Shown here: positions 34,081 to 48,170 of the stretch, one piece after another | Layout: each line of letters opens with the position of its first letter | Numbering within the stretch: position 1 is the first letter of the stretch | Translations under genes and position numbers: made by a program | The notes under the pieces: generated by a model | Database searches by the model: none | The model's input: the letters and a program-made list of their open reading frames with translations, nothing else | What the model was told of the DNA's origin: nothing | Source of the DNA: Archivesica marissinica | Taxonomy: Eukaryota; Mollusca; Bivalvia; Venerida; Vesicomyidae | Length of the DNA stretch: 64,000 nt | Direction of reading: 5' to 3' | Assembly (NCBI GenBank): GCA_014843695.1 | Contig: CM026398.1 | Coordinates: forward strand, 43,579,372 to 43,643,371

Positions 34081-34806
34081 AAACTAATTACTTGAATGTC
34101 GCAAAATCACACAGGATATGCCTTTGTGAATATGTCAACAATGTAATTCAAATTCTATAGAAACTGAGTACCATTTATTAATGAATGACGTGTCAAATAT
34201 ACTCAAATATACGAAATACATGTAAATGTTTACCAAATATACCATGGCCGAACTTAATCAGCATGTTCTATGTCGATTTGCTAAATAAATGTTGTTGTTG
34301 TTGTTGTTTTGAATGTAAATATTCATTATAATTATGAAATTGTAAATCCTTTGCACGAATTCATTGGGAAAACGACTTATTTCAAAAGAACAATTAAATG
34401 TTTCATTTAAACAGAATCATTCTGTTTTTTTCTTTTGACCTAAAGGCATTAATGTGCAATATAAGTGTGTGTTAGTCCTTAACCGATCATTAAAGAATAG
34501 ATAATTGGATGTTTCCAGCTATAGCAATATATTTATCAAGCCTTTATGGTTGAACTGACTAATGAATTATTGATTGTTAGATTGGCAGAGTATAATCAAT
34601 ATCCCCCAGGTCATTCTTGATAAGAAATTAGGAAATATTGATAGTTTCTCCGGTACATACATGTAATTGTATAATGCATATTAAACGGGCCTTTATTCAA
34701 GGGGTCAGGTAAATAATCATAACATGTACGGCATTGTTTGCTATACCTTCCAAATAGGGAGAAGAATAGGGTATACATGTACAAGGGATAAGTTTATTGA
34801 CCATGC
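34081..34806. other. No gene; short (GTT)n repeat
   Basis: AT-rich intergenic sequence. A (GTTGTTGTT) run at 34289-34308 after CTAAATAAAT looks like the tail of an unidentified retroelement. Confidence 0.5.
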
Positions 34807-35025
34807 CAAGGTGTGGCATCCGTGATCCAGTGGTAGAGCGTCAGATTTGGAATTGAATGGTTCCGGGTTTGATACTCGGTCAGGCCATTTATGTAGTGTC
34901 ATTGAGGCACCTCACACACATTGCTTAGTATTGGTTAACCGTTTAGGTCAGCTAAGCCTTCCCAGGAAACATGTCGTGGTCCCCGAAAGGGGTTTGACTA
35001 ATGGTACATACATACATATATCTTA
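34807..35025 (+). mobile_element. tRNA-derived SINE, family V, with LINE-like 3' end
   Basis: The head GGCATCCGTGATCCAGTGGT AGAGCGTCAGATTTGGAATT and the B-box-like GGTTCCGGGTTTGATACTC are tRNA-like. The 3' part ACATGTCGTGGTCCCCGAAA GGGGTTTGACTAATGG ends in (TACA)n. That closely parallels the LINE 3' end ACATGTCTACGTCCCCGCGA GGGGTTTGACATTA plus (GATA)n. A minus copy lies at 37395-37700. Confidence 0.8.
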
Positions 35026-35029
35026 AATC

Positions 35030-35150
35030 TTAAAGCGACATTACATCCCAAAAAGCAAAAAATGCATTTTTTACATATAAATGCATTGCTACTACAAATT
35101 CTTCCAAAATAGTTTGAACACTAACTTTCAATCAAAAAAATGAACAAGGA
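35030..35150. mobile_element. Partial MITE family B
   Basis: TTAAAGCGACATTACATCCC AAAAAGCAAAAAATGCATTT TTTACATATAAATGCATTGC matches the left part of 9614-10113. The right end is not found. Confidence 0.7.
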
Positions 35151-35545
35151 AAAGTAGGATTTCATATAACAATCAGCCAGGCCACATACAAGGGTCCGCT
35201 ATATAATATTATGTATGAAACATGAAATATAACAGGTGATGAATTGTTGTCATAGCCGAAAAAGTTACAGCCCTGACTGGAAATATTGACTTGGACGGGC
35301 GGACACACGGCCAGTGCGAAAACTTCTCCCCAAGCTCAAAATAGGGAGGAGTGAGTGAGTTCAGGGAGACTAGACCAAACACTGCAACTGCATAAGGCAT
35401 AATTTATTGCTAAAAACTGCAACTGAGGAGTCAGTGGCGCCCTGCCTGAGGCAGCATGCAGCAACTGTCGTCCCAATAAAAATCTGTGAGCAAGTGTGGA
35501 AAAAACAATTATTCGGAGAAATGAGGAGAGCAAAATAGTAAACAT
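35151..35545. other. No recognisable feature
   Basis: Two overlapping minus ORFs of 63 and 76 codons without family resemblance; no repeat found. Confidence 0.45.
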
Positions 35546-35795
35546 ATTTAACCCTTTCAACCCCACAGGCCTCTAAATAGGCTTATGAAAAAGTGTAGAT
35601 CCAGATGAGCGGCTCGTAACGAGCCGTCTCATCAGGATCTGCACTTTTTTGCCAGTAATAATTATTAATTTTAGACAAAATTACCCATCTTGATAAATGA
35701 ACTGGTCCGAATGTAATTTTCTGATTCATTTATTGGTCTAAGAATATCATGGACCAGTCCATGTCAGTTACTTGGGGTTGAATGGGTTAAATTCA
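35546..35795. mobile_element. MITE family D1 with central palindrome
   Basis: TIR AACCCTTTCAACCCCA at the left and TTGGGGTTGAATGGGTTAA at the right. The centre AGATCCAGATGAGCGGCTCG TAACGAGCCGTCTCATCAGGATCTGCAC is a strong palindrome. Copies at 53629-53845 and 54287-54526. Confidence 0.82.
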
Positions 35796-36839
35796 GTTTT
35801 ATGAATAATTTTATTAAAGCGCAAAATGGATTGGCATTTTCGGCGCGTGAGGGGCAGTGGTTTCATTCATTGTGATACCCATGTGTATAGTCTTTTGGTC
35901 ATGATTAATAGTTTGTTCACCTTAATTGGGTGGCCAGTAAAGGTATGAATTGGAGATATCTGGGGAAGGTTTCCAAGCATTCTGCCATGAATTGAACACG
36001 GTCTACAACATCCCTTGCAAAACGACTGTAGCAAAGTAGGCCTACATATCCATCAGTTACGGACGTGTGTTACAAAACTAATGTTCAGATCAATCCCATA
36101 ACAGATAGGCACTCATTTGTGATTGGCTGGAAAAGGTATGCATTCAGTCATTCATGGCTGTTTCAACTATTCCACAACACAATTACTCTCAGAAATGTGC
36201 CTAAATATAGATACAATATACATGTACTCTCCTAATGGTAGTAGGTGTGGTGTACAGCTACTTATTGCAATGAACAAAGATTTGTACACGAGTAGCATGA
36301 CTAAATGTATATAGATATAATACACTATTATTGAGTCAACGTGTTAGGCATCGTTTCATTTATTTAGTACCGTGTAAAAATTTAGAGAAAATTATAAATG
36401 TGATAGCCCTAGTTACAGACGACGTATGTCATTTTGGAAAAAAGTTTGCTGATTTCGTTAAAAACTATTATTTATATGGGACACGAATAAGAATAGTGAA
36501 ATTAGTCCAAACTGGCGTAGGTTTGAATTTTCCATTGTTTATTTACCAGTCTGATCTTCAGTATCAGTGAAAAATGACTTTAAAAGATAACGGTATTGTT
36601 AATTTACATTGCCGGTAACTGGCGCGAAATCTCACATGATATCTCGCGACCTGCTATTGCCACAGTTAGGCGAAAACTCTTCATCTTATCTATCTTCCAA
36701 TTCTATCATTATCAAACCCCTGTCACCTGTACCCCACCTCTCTCCCATTTTGTCTTCTTCTGATATAGTAGTGACACCAATCGGTGAATACTTTTACTGG
36801 TGCAGTGTCGGTGCAATAATGTCTATATACATGTGGTTT
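35796..36839. other. About 1 kb with no supportable gene
   Basis: Three small plus-strand ORFs (36123-36314, 36331-36570, 36609-36842) have no recognisable domain, and their codon content is AT-driven. No repeat copies of this stretch occur elsewhere in the window. Confidence 0.45.
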
Positions 36840-37260
36840 TAAAAGTGTATAATATGTGCAGTGAAAAAACGTTCAGTACGAGTCTATCAGAGAGTAACTG
36901 GCTGCACTTCCCTCTTGAAACTCTCAATGGTAGGGCAGCTTACGACTGACTGTCAGAGGTAGGTTGTTCCAAAGTCTGATGGTGTCAGGGAAGAATGACT
37001 TCCGATAGCAGAGAGCCCTGGCAGTAGTTACTAGGTATGACATTCTGTGGCCTTTAACAGATCTACATGTATGTAGTAGGGACATCTACACGGTGATATA
37101 TATGCTATCATTGGTCTGTACTCTGCGTTCTTGTAGTGTTGGCTACTGGAGTTGGTGTAGCATGGTTGTCACACTACTGGACTCTGGCAGTTGGAGGACA
37201 CCATGCATGCCGATCTACGCTGCACCAACTCCAGCTTCCTGATGTTGGTTTCGGTGAACA
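36840..37260 (-). pseudogene. LINE C-terminal remnant
   Basis: The minus-strand conceptual translation contains KLELVQRRSA, KGHRMSYLVTTARALCYRKS FFPDTIRLWNNLP, and KLPYHREF. This is the typical end of a CR1/jockey-type reverse transcriptase (LE.VQRRAA ... F.PRTI..WN.LP). Stops and short indels interrupt it. Confidence 0.75.
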
Positions 37261-37394
37261 GTCATAATAATAATAAATGCCAAACTCTTTGCACTGAACA
37301 AGAACAATTTTCATCACCATAATCATCCTGGTGAGTTAGCTCCCTGTCAGTGTCAAGTGATTGAGGCTGGTGATTAGGTACACATTGCTTATGT

Positions 37395-37700
37395 ATGTAT
37401 GTTCCATTAATGTCAAACCACTTGCGGGGACCTAGTCACCTAGACATGTTTTCCTGGGCATGCTTAGCCGACATAAGCGGTTAAGCAGTACTAAGCAATG
37501 TGTGTGAGGTTCCTTACATAAATACATACTACATACGTGGCCTGACCGAGTATTGATCCCGGGACCGTTCGATTCCAAATCCGACGCTACATTAACATGT
37601 CTACATCCCTGCGAGGGGTTCGACATTAGAGGGAGGAAGATAGATAGATAGATATATAGATAGACAGACGCTCTACCACTGGACCACGGACGCCACACTT
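37395..37700 (-). mobile_element. SINE family V copy, split by a LINE tail
   Basis: Minus-strand copy of the 34807 SINE (CACTTGCGGGGACCTAGTCA CCTAGACATG at its 3' end; GACGCTCTACCACTGGACCA CGGACGCCAC at its head). A LINE 3' fragment (37590-37669) sits between the two parts of its head. Confidence 0.8.
37590..37669 (+). mobile_element. Very short LINE 3' end inserted in SINE, with target duplication
   Basis: ATTAACATGTCTACATCCCT GCGAGGGGTTCGACATTAGA GGGAGGAAGATAGATAGATA matches the LINE end at 40290-40340. It is flanked by GACGCTAC on the left and GACGCTCTAC on the right, that is, a short duplicated SINE sequence. Confidence 0.75.
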
Positions 37701-38199
37701 AGTACTGGTTAATAAATTATTGTTCTGATAATATACGAAACAACTTAGTACGAATCGTCAGAAGTACTTCTGCATCATCATCATCATCATCATCTTTAAA
37801 GTTTAGTAATCGCATCACTCTGTCTATAGAGTATACTCGCGATAGATGCCATGCCATCATTAATACAAATAAACTGATGAACACAATACAAAACACAAAT
37901 AACATAATATTTTAATTCTTAATAGTATCTACTAGTCAGTGCATTACCTCGATTATCCTCATTCATCATAAAACATATTTTGTTGCTACAGCAAAAATTA
38001 AAATATTTACACAAGGGAGGTAATTGTGGAAGCTTAACCTGCGACACATCAAATCTTTTTTGTGGTCCAATATTATATACTCAACTGTATAATATTATAT
38101 CAACAGAAACTTGAGATCATATCCAAAAGGCACCAAACACTGTTGATTAGATCGTTCGGATTTAGCTATTGTCAAAACTTGTGGCCGACCACGTGTGAG
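37701..38199. other. No gene; (CAT)n microsatellite
   Basis: Intergenic sequence with a CATCATCATCATCATCATC run near 37775-37793; otherwise nothing recognised. Confidence 0.5.
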
Positions 38200-38487
38200 T
38201 GTGTGTTTTACGTTTATTTATCGTCGCTACCGGTTGCTCATATGAGCGACGCCTCCTGTTCAAAGAGATTAGTCATTTTAGATTTTGGAGGATAGTGCAT
38301 GATACAGACAGAGAACCATTCCAGAGTCTCCTCTGGTTCTTTTACGTGTAAGATGTAAAGCGCCGACACGAGACCTCGGTTTAACGTCCCATCTGAAAGA
38401 TTGTTAATTTTATTAGGGCCAGACGGGAGATCGAACCTGCGAGCTCTGTGTGAGCTTTTGAAACGACTATATAACATACCATATATA
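38200..38487 (-). mobile_element. SINE family III copy
   Basis: Minus-strand copy: CGTTTATTTATCGTCGCTAC CGGTTGCTCATATGAGCGAC GCCTCCTG is the 3' end and ...AATTTTATTAGGGCCAGACG GGAGATCGAACCTGCGA the start of the head; the remaining tRNA-like region is cut by the LINE at 38488. Confidence 0.8.
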
Positions 38488-40563
<2,076 letters not shown>

Positions 40564-40566
<3 letters not shown>

Positions 40567-41884
40567 GATAACAATTGTACACCAACTATAAAATTAAAAC
40601 CACTGCTAATTGTTAATATGCATATTTATTTCATTTTATTACTAGGACAAATGTTGAAAAGCGTTAAAAGATAATTACGTTTGGTAGGTAAGATCAATGT
40701 GTTTGTTAGCCATAGAGATATTAAATATCTTTTACAGGAATATCAGTTTTTAAAAAATATAATATTCACCGCCCTGAGTTATATGTATCAATATAAAAAT
40801 ATACAAAATGTTGGCACATGGTCAATTGGGAAAACATAATTTATATTGTGAATTTCAACATGAACATAATTTGCGTCATTGTATAAAAAGCAATAGGTAT
40901 AACATTAGCAATGTATATGGAAGCATATTAGCATAAAGCAAACATATTAACACATAGCACATGATTTCACTGGCCCAGCGTTGTGGATAGTTTCTCTAAA
41001 AATATTAAAAGGTGGTGCATGCCTTATATTTACAATTGTTCCCATCCCAGGACAACTGATTTTTAAAATAACTGCTTGGCAGTTACAGTCTAGAACAATC
41101 AATGCAATACAATATGATTACACAATTTTCATCACACACTAGGCCTAACGGTTGATATTCTTAATACTATACTAGTACGTACGTCGAATATCTACACCAA
41201 TAATGATTCATTGTTCCAAATAATAATCTATGTTTCTCGTTTTGCTGTACACCGTCAGCACATTAGACACCATGTAAGGTATGCTGCCACTGACTAGGAC
41301 CGCACATCGAATACACGTGTCGCAATTTAAGCTTCCGTGGAAATAAGTAACACGCTGTATGATTGGCTCCTTGATCTACGAATAATCCAATCAAAACTGT
41401 GTATTCTAACAAATAAAGCCCAAGACAGATTGTAGATCGTTAATTGATAAAAACAAAACACTTAAATCGAGGTAATATCTGCATTTCTTCGCTTGGAGAT
41501 GGTTTTTCTAGAACTGTTTATAAGCAGGATAATTGAATGACGTCAATGTATTCTATCATTTTCCTGAGATAAGGCAATTTTCGAGCGCAAAATATTCGTA
41601 CCCGAATCATTTCGAGACGTATTAGTAATTTAATTTTTACAGTATGTTTGTCTTCGCTCTTGTATTACAAGAACATGTCAAGGTACCTGCAATGGGTTTG
41701 ACCTGAATACATACAGACTACAACACCTCATATTTGAATCACCTGCATAGGGGGAAATGTGTATCTGACAATTTCTACATAGTTCATACAAATATATTTT
41801 AGCTGGATTGTGAACAAGTTCTTATAACTTGTATTAATCACTCTCGCTACCTAAGTACATGTAGAAAAACATAAGATCGCTGAA
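40564..41884. other. About 1.3 kb with no supportable gene
   Basis: AT-rich intergenic sequence. ATTGGCTCC and AATCCAATC near 41360-41395 resemble CCAAT boxes in both orientations but nothing else marks a promoter. At 41671-41710 a weak ACATGTCAAGGTACCTGCAA TGGGTTTGACCTGAATACAT resembles a SINE-V 3' end. Confidence 0.45.
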
Positions 41885-41999
41885 AGTCCCAGAGTTCTAA
41901 CACTGCTGGAGCAGTTACGATTGTGCCCTTAGGCAAGATATTTAAATGCCACTTTGGCTCTCCCTCGTGGCGATGAATTCCATCAGGAATGAGGTCTTA
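41885..41999 (+). mobile_element. Partial SINE family II
   Basis: CAGAGTTCTAACACTGCTGG AGCAGTTACGATTGTGCCCT TAGGCAAGATATTTAAATGC C, then GGCGATGAATTCCATCAGGA ATGAGGTC; head truncated. Confidence 0.75.
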
Positions 42000-43112
42000 T
42001 TTATAGGACTAGGTGGGAACCTGAATAAAAGCACAGGTAGAAAGTCTCAAGTCATGGATCATAAGTAGCAAAAAGATAGAAAAGAAAGCTAGCCCAGCTA
42101 CCCATCGCCGCCATTACAACTTGCTAAGTTGCTTAGTGTTACCTGGATAATGTCTCGTCAGCATACAAATTACAATGTAGCTCAGGTCTCGTCATGTGTA
42201 GTAGGGTAGCTGGATGAGAGAATCCCAGTTAGAAGTGCTGATTGGAACGCTCTCTCTTGAAGAATGACAAAGAGGGGGCCTCAGCTTCAGATGCTCGTAG
42301 TGTGTTCCACAGAGTAGGATGGTTCTTTAAACAAATCTGTATTTGAAGTATTGTATTGTACCAGCTTGCAGCATGTAATTGTACAGTTAGTATTTGACAC
42401 AAGTTTGATGTTATAGTGGTATATAGTCAATGTGAATGGGCATTTCGCTGACCAGCGGCTTAACCAAATTATACCAATATCTAATCAGTTCCTACTGGCG
42501 AGTATACTCTTCTAGGACTAGTAGGCATCTGAAATTACCGAATATGATGGACGGACTACATACTACTATATATTTCCACAAAATCCATCAACAACTATTT
42601 GAGTTTTCATGTCCACAAAAACAATGGTAAAACAACCAAATTGACAAAATATTCTTAGAGAAATAAAAATAAGTGTCTGTCTCTGCTGACTAGCCGCCCT
42701 TTACTCTGTCTCTATTGCATCTTGTTCAAGCTTTATCATCAACTTACTTCAAGTATCTTCACAAGGGACCTGATATACATAGCTATTAAGAAAGAATATT
42801 ATGGGCAAGAAATGGACATGTGTTGTTGTTGTACCTGTTATCAATGCAATCTTGTTTGTTATTCATATAAAGTGTTATTACATTGAGAATCTCAGATAAA
42901 ATAACAATTTAGTCCGAGTTGGCAAGACATAATACATTTTAACAGAAGTTTTGTGTGGTTATTGTTTGAACCATGGATCACATTTTAAAATCAGAAATAT
43001 TTTGATGATATCAAATAAAATGGCGTGTGAAGTGAAAGTAATCATTCTTATTTAACCCAATTTAGACATCTGTGTTCAAATATAAGTATCAGAAGAAAGT
43101 CTAGTGCTATAC
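42000..43112. other. No gene; weak LINE C-terminus trace
   Basis: On the minus strand near 42225-42315 a frame reads TLWNTLRASEAEAPSLSFFK, similar to the end of RT ORFs. It is too short and isolated to assign. The rest is AT-rich and featureless. Confidence 0.4.
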
Positions 43113-43375
43113 AGCAGGGTTCCCTCTGCTGAATGTTTGAATGTTTGTCTGCGCCACTTCTGTCGCCAATTGAAAAACAATGGAGCCAATTAAAAAAACT
43201 TGGAGCCAATTAAGAGCCATATAGTTCACAAATAAATATTTGAAGCCATGAATTTGACAAAACATGTGCACACATTTTTTTTTTAAATGTTGCGCCAACT
43301 ATTTTCTCCAATTCACAAAATTTAACGCCAATATTTGTATTTTGTCGCAATTGGCGACCGACAGCGGGAACCCTG
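43113..43375. mobile_element. MITE family E
   Basis: Left end CAGGGTTCCCTCTGCTGAAT and right end GCGACCGACAGCGGGAACCC TG form inverted repeats; inside lie repeated CGCCAATTG / GAGCCAATTAA motifs. Partial copy at 31393-31485. Confidence 0.78.
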
Positions 43376-43378
43376 ATA

Positions 43379-43680
43379 CAGACGGACCAGTAGCCCAGTG
43401 GTTAACACGCTGGACTGGCAATCCAGGGATCCCAGGTTCAATTCCCCGTCTTGACCATAATAAAATTAACATTCTTTCAGATGGGACATTAAACCGAGGT
43501 CTCGTGTCGGTGCCTTACAATGTGCACGTAAAAGAACCAGAGGAGATTCTGGAATGGGTCTCTGTCTGTATCATTGCACTGTCCTCCAAAAATCTAAAAT
43601 GACTTAAAATCTCTTCAGGAGGTGTCGCTCATATGAGCAACCGATAGGCGGTAGCTACTATAAATAAACGTAAAACACAC
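43379..43680 (+). mobile_element. tRNA(Ala)-like SINE, family III, full length
   Basis: The head GACCAGTAGCCCAGTGGTTA ACACGCTGGACTGGCAATCC AGGGATCCCAGGTTCAATTC has a perfect CTGGA/TCCAG anticodon-like stem around CTGGCAA (GGC, Ala). The body has GATGGGACATTAAACCGAGG TCTCGTGTCGGTGC and the 3' end CGCTCATATGAGCAACCGAT AG...AATAAACGTAAAAC. Copies: 38200-38487 (−), 59215-59660 (−), partial 8918 and 53425. Confidence 0.88.
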
Positions 43681-44167
43681 ACAGTGCTATCAGTTATACA
43701 TACATACAATGGTTTTGCTAGCAATATGGAAACTTTACCGATAATCATGAAAACTAACTGGCTTGTCACCGTCTTGTTTGTCCATAGGTGAAATTGAAGA
43801 AAAATGTAAAATTTTTAACTGAAGATAATTTATTAACTAATATGGTAATTATTTATTGTCTCGGTTACTTAATTAATTGCATTTTGTAACTAGAAGTGGT
43901 TCCCTATCTTTCCAAAAGTGAACTTGAAATTTTGACAAACCAATGGTGTCGATATTGAATAGGGTCGGAAACGATTAACAAGACAATAGGAGAGTAAGAA
44001 CAATATTTTGTGAATCAGTTGGTAGGATGAATTTTTGACATGATTCTTAGCAAAATGTACTACACAGTTTCCCGTGATGTTTAAGTACAGACAGACAGAT
44101 AGATGGGCATACTATTTTGCAAGACCATTGTTATAAGGTCAAGTGAAAATTGACTTAGGGCAAATAG
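43681..44167. other. No recognisable feature
   Basis: Intergenic sequence leading into the 35-bp satellite; nothing supportable. Confidence 0.5.
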
Positions 44168-47040
44168 CTCTAATACAACTCATTTAACCTCTGCAGCTAT
44201 TGCTCTAATACAACTCATTTAACCTCTGCAGCTATTGCTCTAATACAACTTATTTACCCTCTGCAGCTATTGCTCTAATACAACTCATTTAACCTCTGCA
44301 GCTATTGCTCTAATACAACTCAGTTAACCTCTGCAGCTATTGCTCTAATACAACTCATTTAACCTATGCAGCTATTGCTCTAATACAACTCAACCTCTGT
44401 AGCTATTGCTCTAATACAACTTAATTAACCTCTGCAGCTATTGCTCTAATACAACTCATTTCTCTGCAGCTATTGCTCTAATACAACTCATTTAACCTCT
44501 GCATCTATTGCTCTAATACAACTCATTTAACCTCTGCAGCTATTGCTCTAATACAACTCATTTAACCTATGCAGCTATTGCTCTAATACAACTCAACCTC
44601 TGTAGCTATTGCTCTAATACAACTTAATTAACCTCTGCAGCTATTGCTCTAATACAACTCATTTCTCTGCAGCTATTGCTCTAATACAACTCATTTAACC
44701 TCTGCATCTATTGCTCTAATACAACTCATTTAACCTCTGCAGCTATTGCTCTAATACAACTCATTTAACCTCTGCAGCTATTGCTCTAATACATCTCATT
44801 TAACCTCTGCATGCAGCTATTGCTCTAATAAAACTCATTTAACCTCTGCAGCTATTGCTCTAATACAACTCATTTAACCTCTGCAGCTATTGCTCTAATA
44901 CAACTCATTTAACCTCTGCAGCTATTGTTCTAATACAACTCATTTAACCTCTGCAGCTATTGCTCTAATACATCTCATTTAACCTCTGCATGCAGCTATT
45001 GTTCTAATACAACTCATTTAACCTCTGCATGCAGCTATTGTTCTAATACAACTCATTTAACCTCTGCAGCTATTGCTCTAATACAACTCATTTAACCTCT
45101 GCAGCTATTGTTCTAATACAACTCATTTAACCTCTGCAGCTATTGCTCTAATACATCTCATTTAACCTCTGCATGCAGCTATTGTTCTAATACAACTCAT
45201 TTAACCTCTGCATGCAGCTATTGTTCTAATACAACTCATTTAACCTCTGCAGCTATTGCTCTAATACATCTCATTTAACCTATGCATGCAGCTATTGCTC
45301 TAATACAACTCATTTAACCTCTGCATGCAGCTATTGCTCTAATACATCTCATTTAACCTATGCATGCAGCTATTGCTCTAATACAACTAATTTAACCTCT
45401 GCATGCAGCTATTGTTCTAATACAACTCATTTAACCTCTGCATCTATTGCTCTAATACAACTCATTTAACCTCTGCATGCAGCTATTGCTCTAATACATC
45501 TCATTTAACATCTGCAGCTATTGCTCTAATACATCTCATTTAACCTCTGTAGCTATTGCTCTAATACAACTCATTTAACCTATGCATGCAGCTATTGCTC
45601 TAATACAACTCATTTAACCTCTGCAGCTATTGCTCTAATACAACTTATTTAACCTCTGCAGCTATTGCTCTAATACAACTCATTTAACCTATGCAGCTAT
45701 TGCTCTAATACAACTCAACCTCTGTAGCTATTGCTCTAATACAACTTAATTAACCTCTGCAGCTATTGCTCTAATACAACTCATTTCTCTGCAGCTATTG
45801 CTCTAATACAACTCATTTAACCTCTGCATCTATTGCTCTAATACAACTCATTTAACCTCTGCAGCTATTGCTCTAATACAACTCATTTAACCTCTGCAGC
45901 TATTGCTCTAATACATCTCATTTAACCTCTGCATGCAGCTATTGCTCTAATAAAACTCATTTAACCTCTGCAGCTATTGCTCTAATACAACTCATTTAAC
46001 CTCTGCAGCTATTGCTCTAATACAACTCATTTAACCTCTGCATGCAGCTATTGTTCTAATACAACTCATTTAACCTCTGCATGCAGCTATTGTTCTAATA
46101 CATCTCATTTAACCTATGCATGCAGCTATTGCTCTAATACAACTCATTTAACCTCTGCATGCAGCTATTGCTCTAATACATCTCATTTAACCTATGCATG
46201 CAGCTATTGCTCTAATACAACTAATTTAACCTCTGCATGCAGCTATTGTTCTAATACAACTCATTTAACCTCTGCATCTATTGCTCTAATACAACTCATT
46301 TAACCTCTGCATGCAGCTATTGCTCCAATACATCTCATTTAACCTCTGCAGCTATTGCTCTAATACAACTCATTTAACCTCTGCATGCAGCTATTGCTCT
46401 AATACATCTCATTTAACATCTGCAGCTATTGCTCTAATACATCTCATTTAACATCTGCAGCTATTGCTCTAATACATCTCATTTAACCTCTGTAGCTATT
46501 GCTCTAATACAACTCATTTAACCTATGCATGCAGCTATTGCTCTAATACAACTCATTTAACCTCTGCAGCTATTGCTCTAATACAACTTATTTAACCTCT
46601 GCAGCTATTGCTCTAATACAACTCATTTAACCTATGCATGCAGCTATTGCTCTAATACAACTTATTTAATCTCTGCAGCTATTGCTCTAATACAACTCAT
46701 TTAACCTCTGCATCTATTGCTCTAATACAACTTATTTTACCTCTGCAGCTATTGCTCTAATACATCTCATTTAACTTCTGCAGCTATTTCTCTAATACAA
46801 CTCATTTAACCTCTGCATCTATTGCTCTAATACAACTCATTTAACCTCTGCAGCTATTGCTCTAATACAACTTATTTTACCTCTGCAGCTATTGCTCTAA
46901 TACATCTCATTTAACCTCTGCAGCTATTGCTCTAATACAACTTATTTAACCTCTGCAGCTATTGCTCTAATACAACTCATTTAACCTCTGCATGCAGCTA
47001 TTGCTCTAATACTCCTCATTTAACCTCTGCATGCAGCTCC
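44168..47040. repeat. 35-bp satellite with 39-bp (ATGC insertion) variants, about 78 copies
   Basis: Unit CTCTAATACAACTCATTTAA CCTCTGCAGCTATTG (35 bp). Longer units have CTCTGCATGCAGC, an ATGC insertion that makes a GCATGC palindrome. Other variants: GTTCTAATAC, ACATCTC, CTCAACCTCTGTAG (short). A group of about ten units near 44340-44900 recurs in the same variant order near 45660-46010, showing block duplication. Each unit holds TTTAACCTCTGCAG, a 3' splice-site-like string on the plus strand. Confidence 0.97.
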
Positions 47041-47636
47041 TGACACCAATATTTCTGATTTTGCAGATTCTGGAGAGCAATGAGAGTGTACCATGTCATA
47101 TAATTATAATAATGAAGGAAAAACATCTCAAAGTATTTATGATAAGATAACACAATGTATAAAATTCTCTAGCATTATGGGAAGTCTGTTTAGAATATCA
47201 AGATAAATCCTTATCATAACATCAAGGTTTCGCAAGACTTCTGGCTTACACAAAAACAATTTCAAACAATCATTACACGATTATGTAATTTGTCATAAAG
47301 GTATTTCTTGTCAAGTTGAATTTTTAAGTTTTTGCCCACAGCTACATTTGTATGTATGTAGAATGACAGCGTAGCCCCTGGCCAGTAATATTTCATTGCA
47401 TGAGTTATCATCTTCACTCCGAGTTTGTGTGTTTTCAGTGAAGCATCATCTATTGTGCAAATGAAGGATATTACGAATACAATCATGTAAATGAATTACT
47501 TCTCCTTAATTAAAATAACATGTAATAAATGGATTTAGAACGAAAATCAAGTATATGAAAAATATTTGAATTTTGCATGGTCAACATTTGAATTTTACTG
47601 TAAAATACATGTAACAAGTTGATATTCATTACATAT
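47041..47636. other. No recognisable feature
   Basis: A strong acceptor-like TTTCTGATTTTGCAG lies at 47053-47067 but the sequence after it has early stops in all frames. The minus ORF at 47262-47486 has no family features. Confidence 0.45.
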
Positions 47637-47800
47637 ACAGTCAAACCTGTCTTAAGCAGCCAGCCAAGGGAGTCGCAGAAAGTGGCTGCTTAGCACATGT
47701 GGCTGCTTAATAGAGGTCAAATGTATAATAAAACAACATATTGAGAATCTGGAAACTGGCTGCTTAATAGATGTGACCACTAACACGGCGTTGACTGTAC
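47637..47800. mobile_element. MITE family C copy
   Basis: ACAGTCAAACCTGTCTTAAG CAGCCAGCCAAGGGAG at the left and CCACTAACACGGCGTTGACT GT at the right. Confidence 0.82.
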
Positions 47801-47972
47801 TTCCAAGTTCAGTGTTGCGTTAGCATGACCAGATGTTCAGTATGATTAATACAGCAGTTTTATAATATAGTTATAAAATATATACTTTTTTAGCAGTTTT
47901 ATAAGAAGTTGTCACGGATTTGATTGTAATTTGTTGTATGTACTGATACATGTACAGTCACATGATGTAAAG

Positions 47973-48074
47973 ATGGCGGAAGAACGAGATAGCAGGGAAT
48001 GTGATGAAAATGAACAATCTGAATATTCTGTGAACACACATGTACCAAATGGCGGAATAACTGCCGATTGTGTA
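47973..48074 (+). CDS. Candidate first exon upstream of TDG
   Basis: ATG at 47973 in a good initiation context (AAAGATGGCGG) opens MAEERDSRECDENEQSEYSV and continues NTHVPNGGITADC, followed by GTATGT, a good donor, in phase 0. The identified TDG exon at 48648 needs phase 2. If splicing used the next AG (ending 48657), phase 0 would fit and give [13 protein letters not shown]. The TDG N-terminus is not conserved, so this stays a position-and-signal call. The AAGATGGCGG string also resembles a YY1-type initiator element. Confidence 0.33.
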
Positions 48075-48170
48075 TGTGGATATGAATGTGGCTGCATTTC
48101 ATCTTTGTTTAATCATAGATTAATGATTTAACTGCTGTGAATGGAAGGAAGTTGTGGAAATAATATACAC

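Noticed and set aside
36123..36842. Three small plus-strand ORFs as a gene
   Set aside because: No domain, no consistent splice structure and no codon bias; length is within chance for this composition.
41340..41400. CCAAT-box-like promoter
   Set aside because: ATTGGCTCC and AATCCAATC are present, but no transcript start, CpG enrichment or adjacent exon supports a promoter.
47053..47130. Possible TDG exon after TTTCTGATTTTGCAG
   Set aside because: Acceptor-like, but all frames stop early and no donor or conserved sequence follows.
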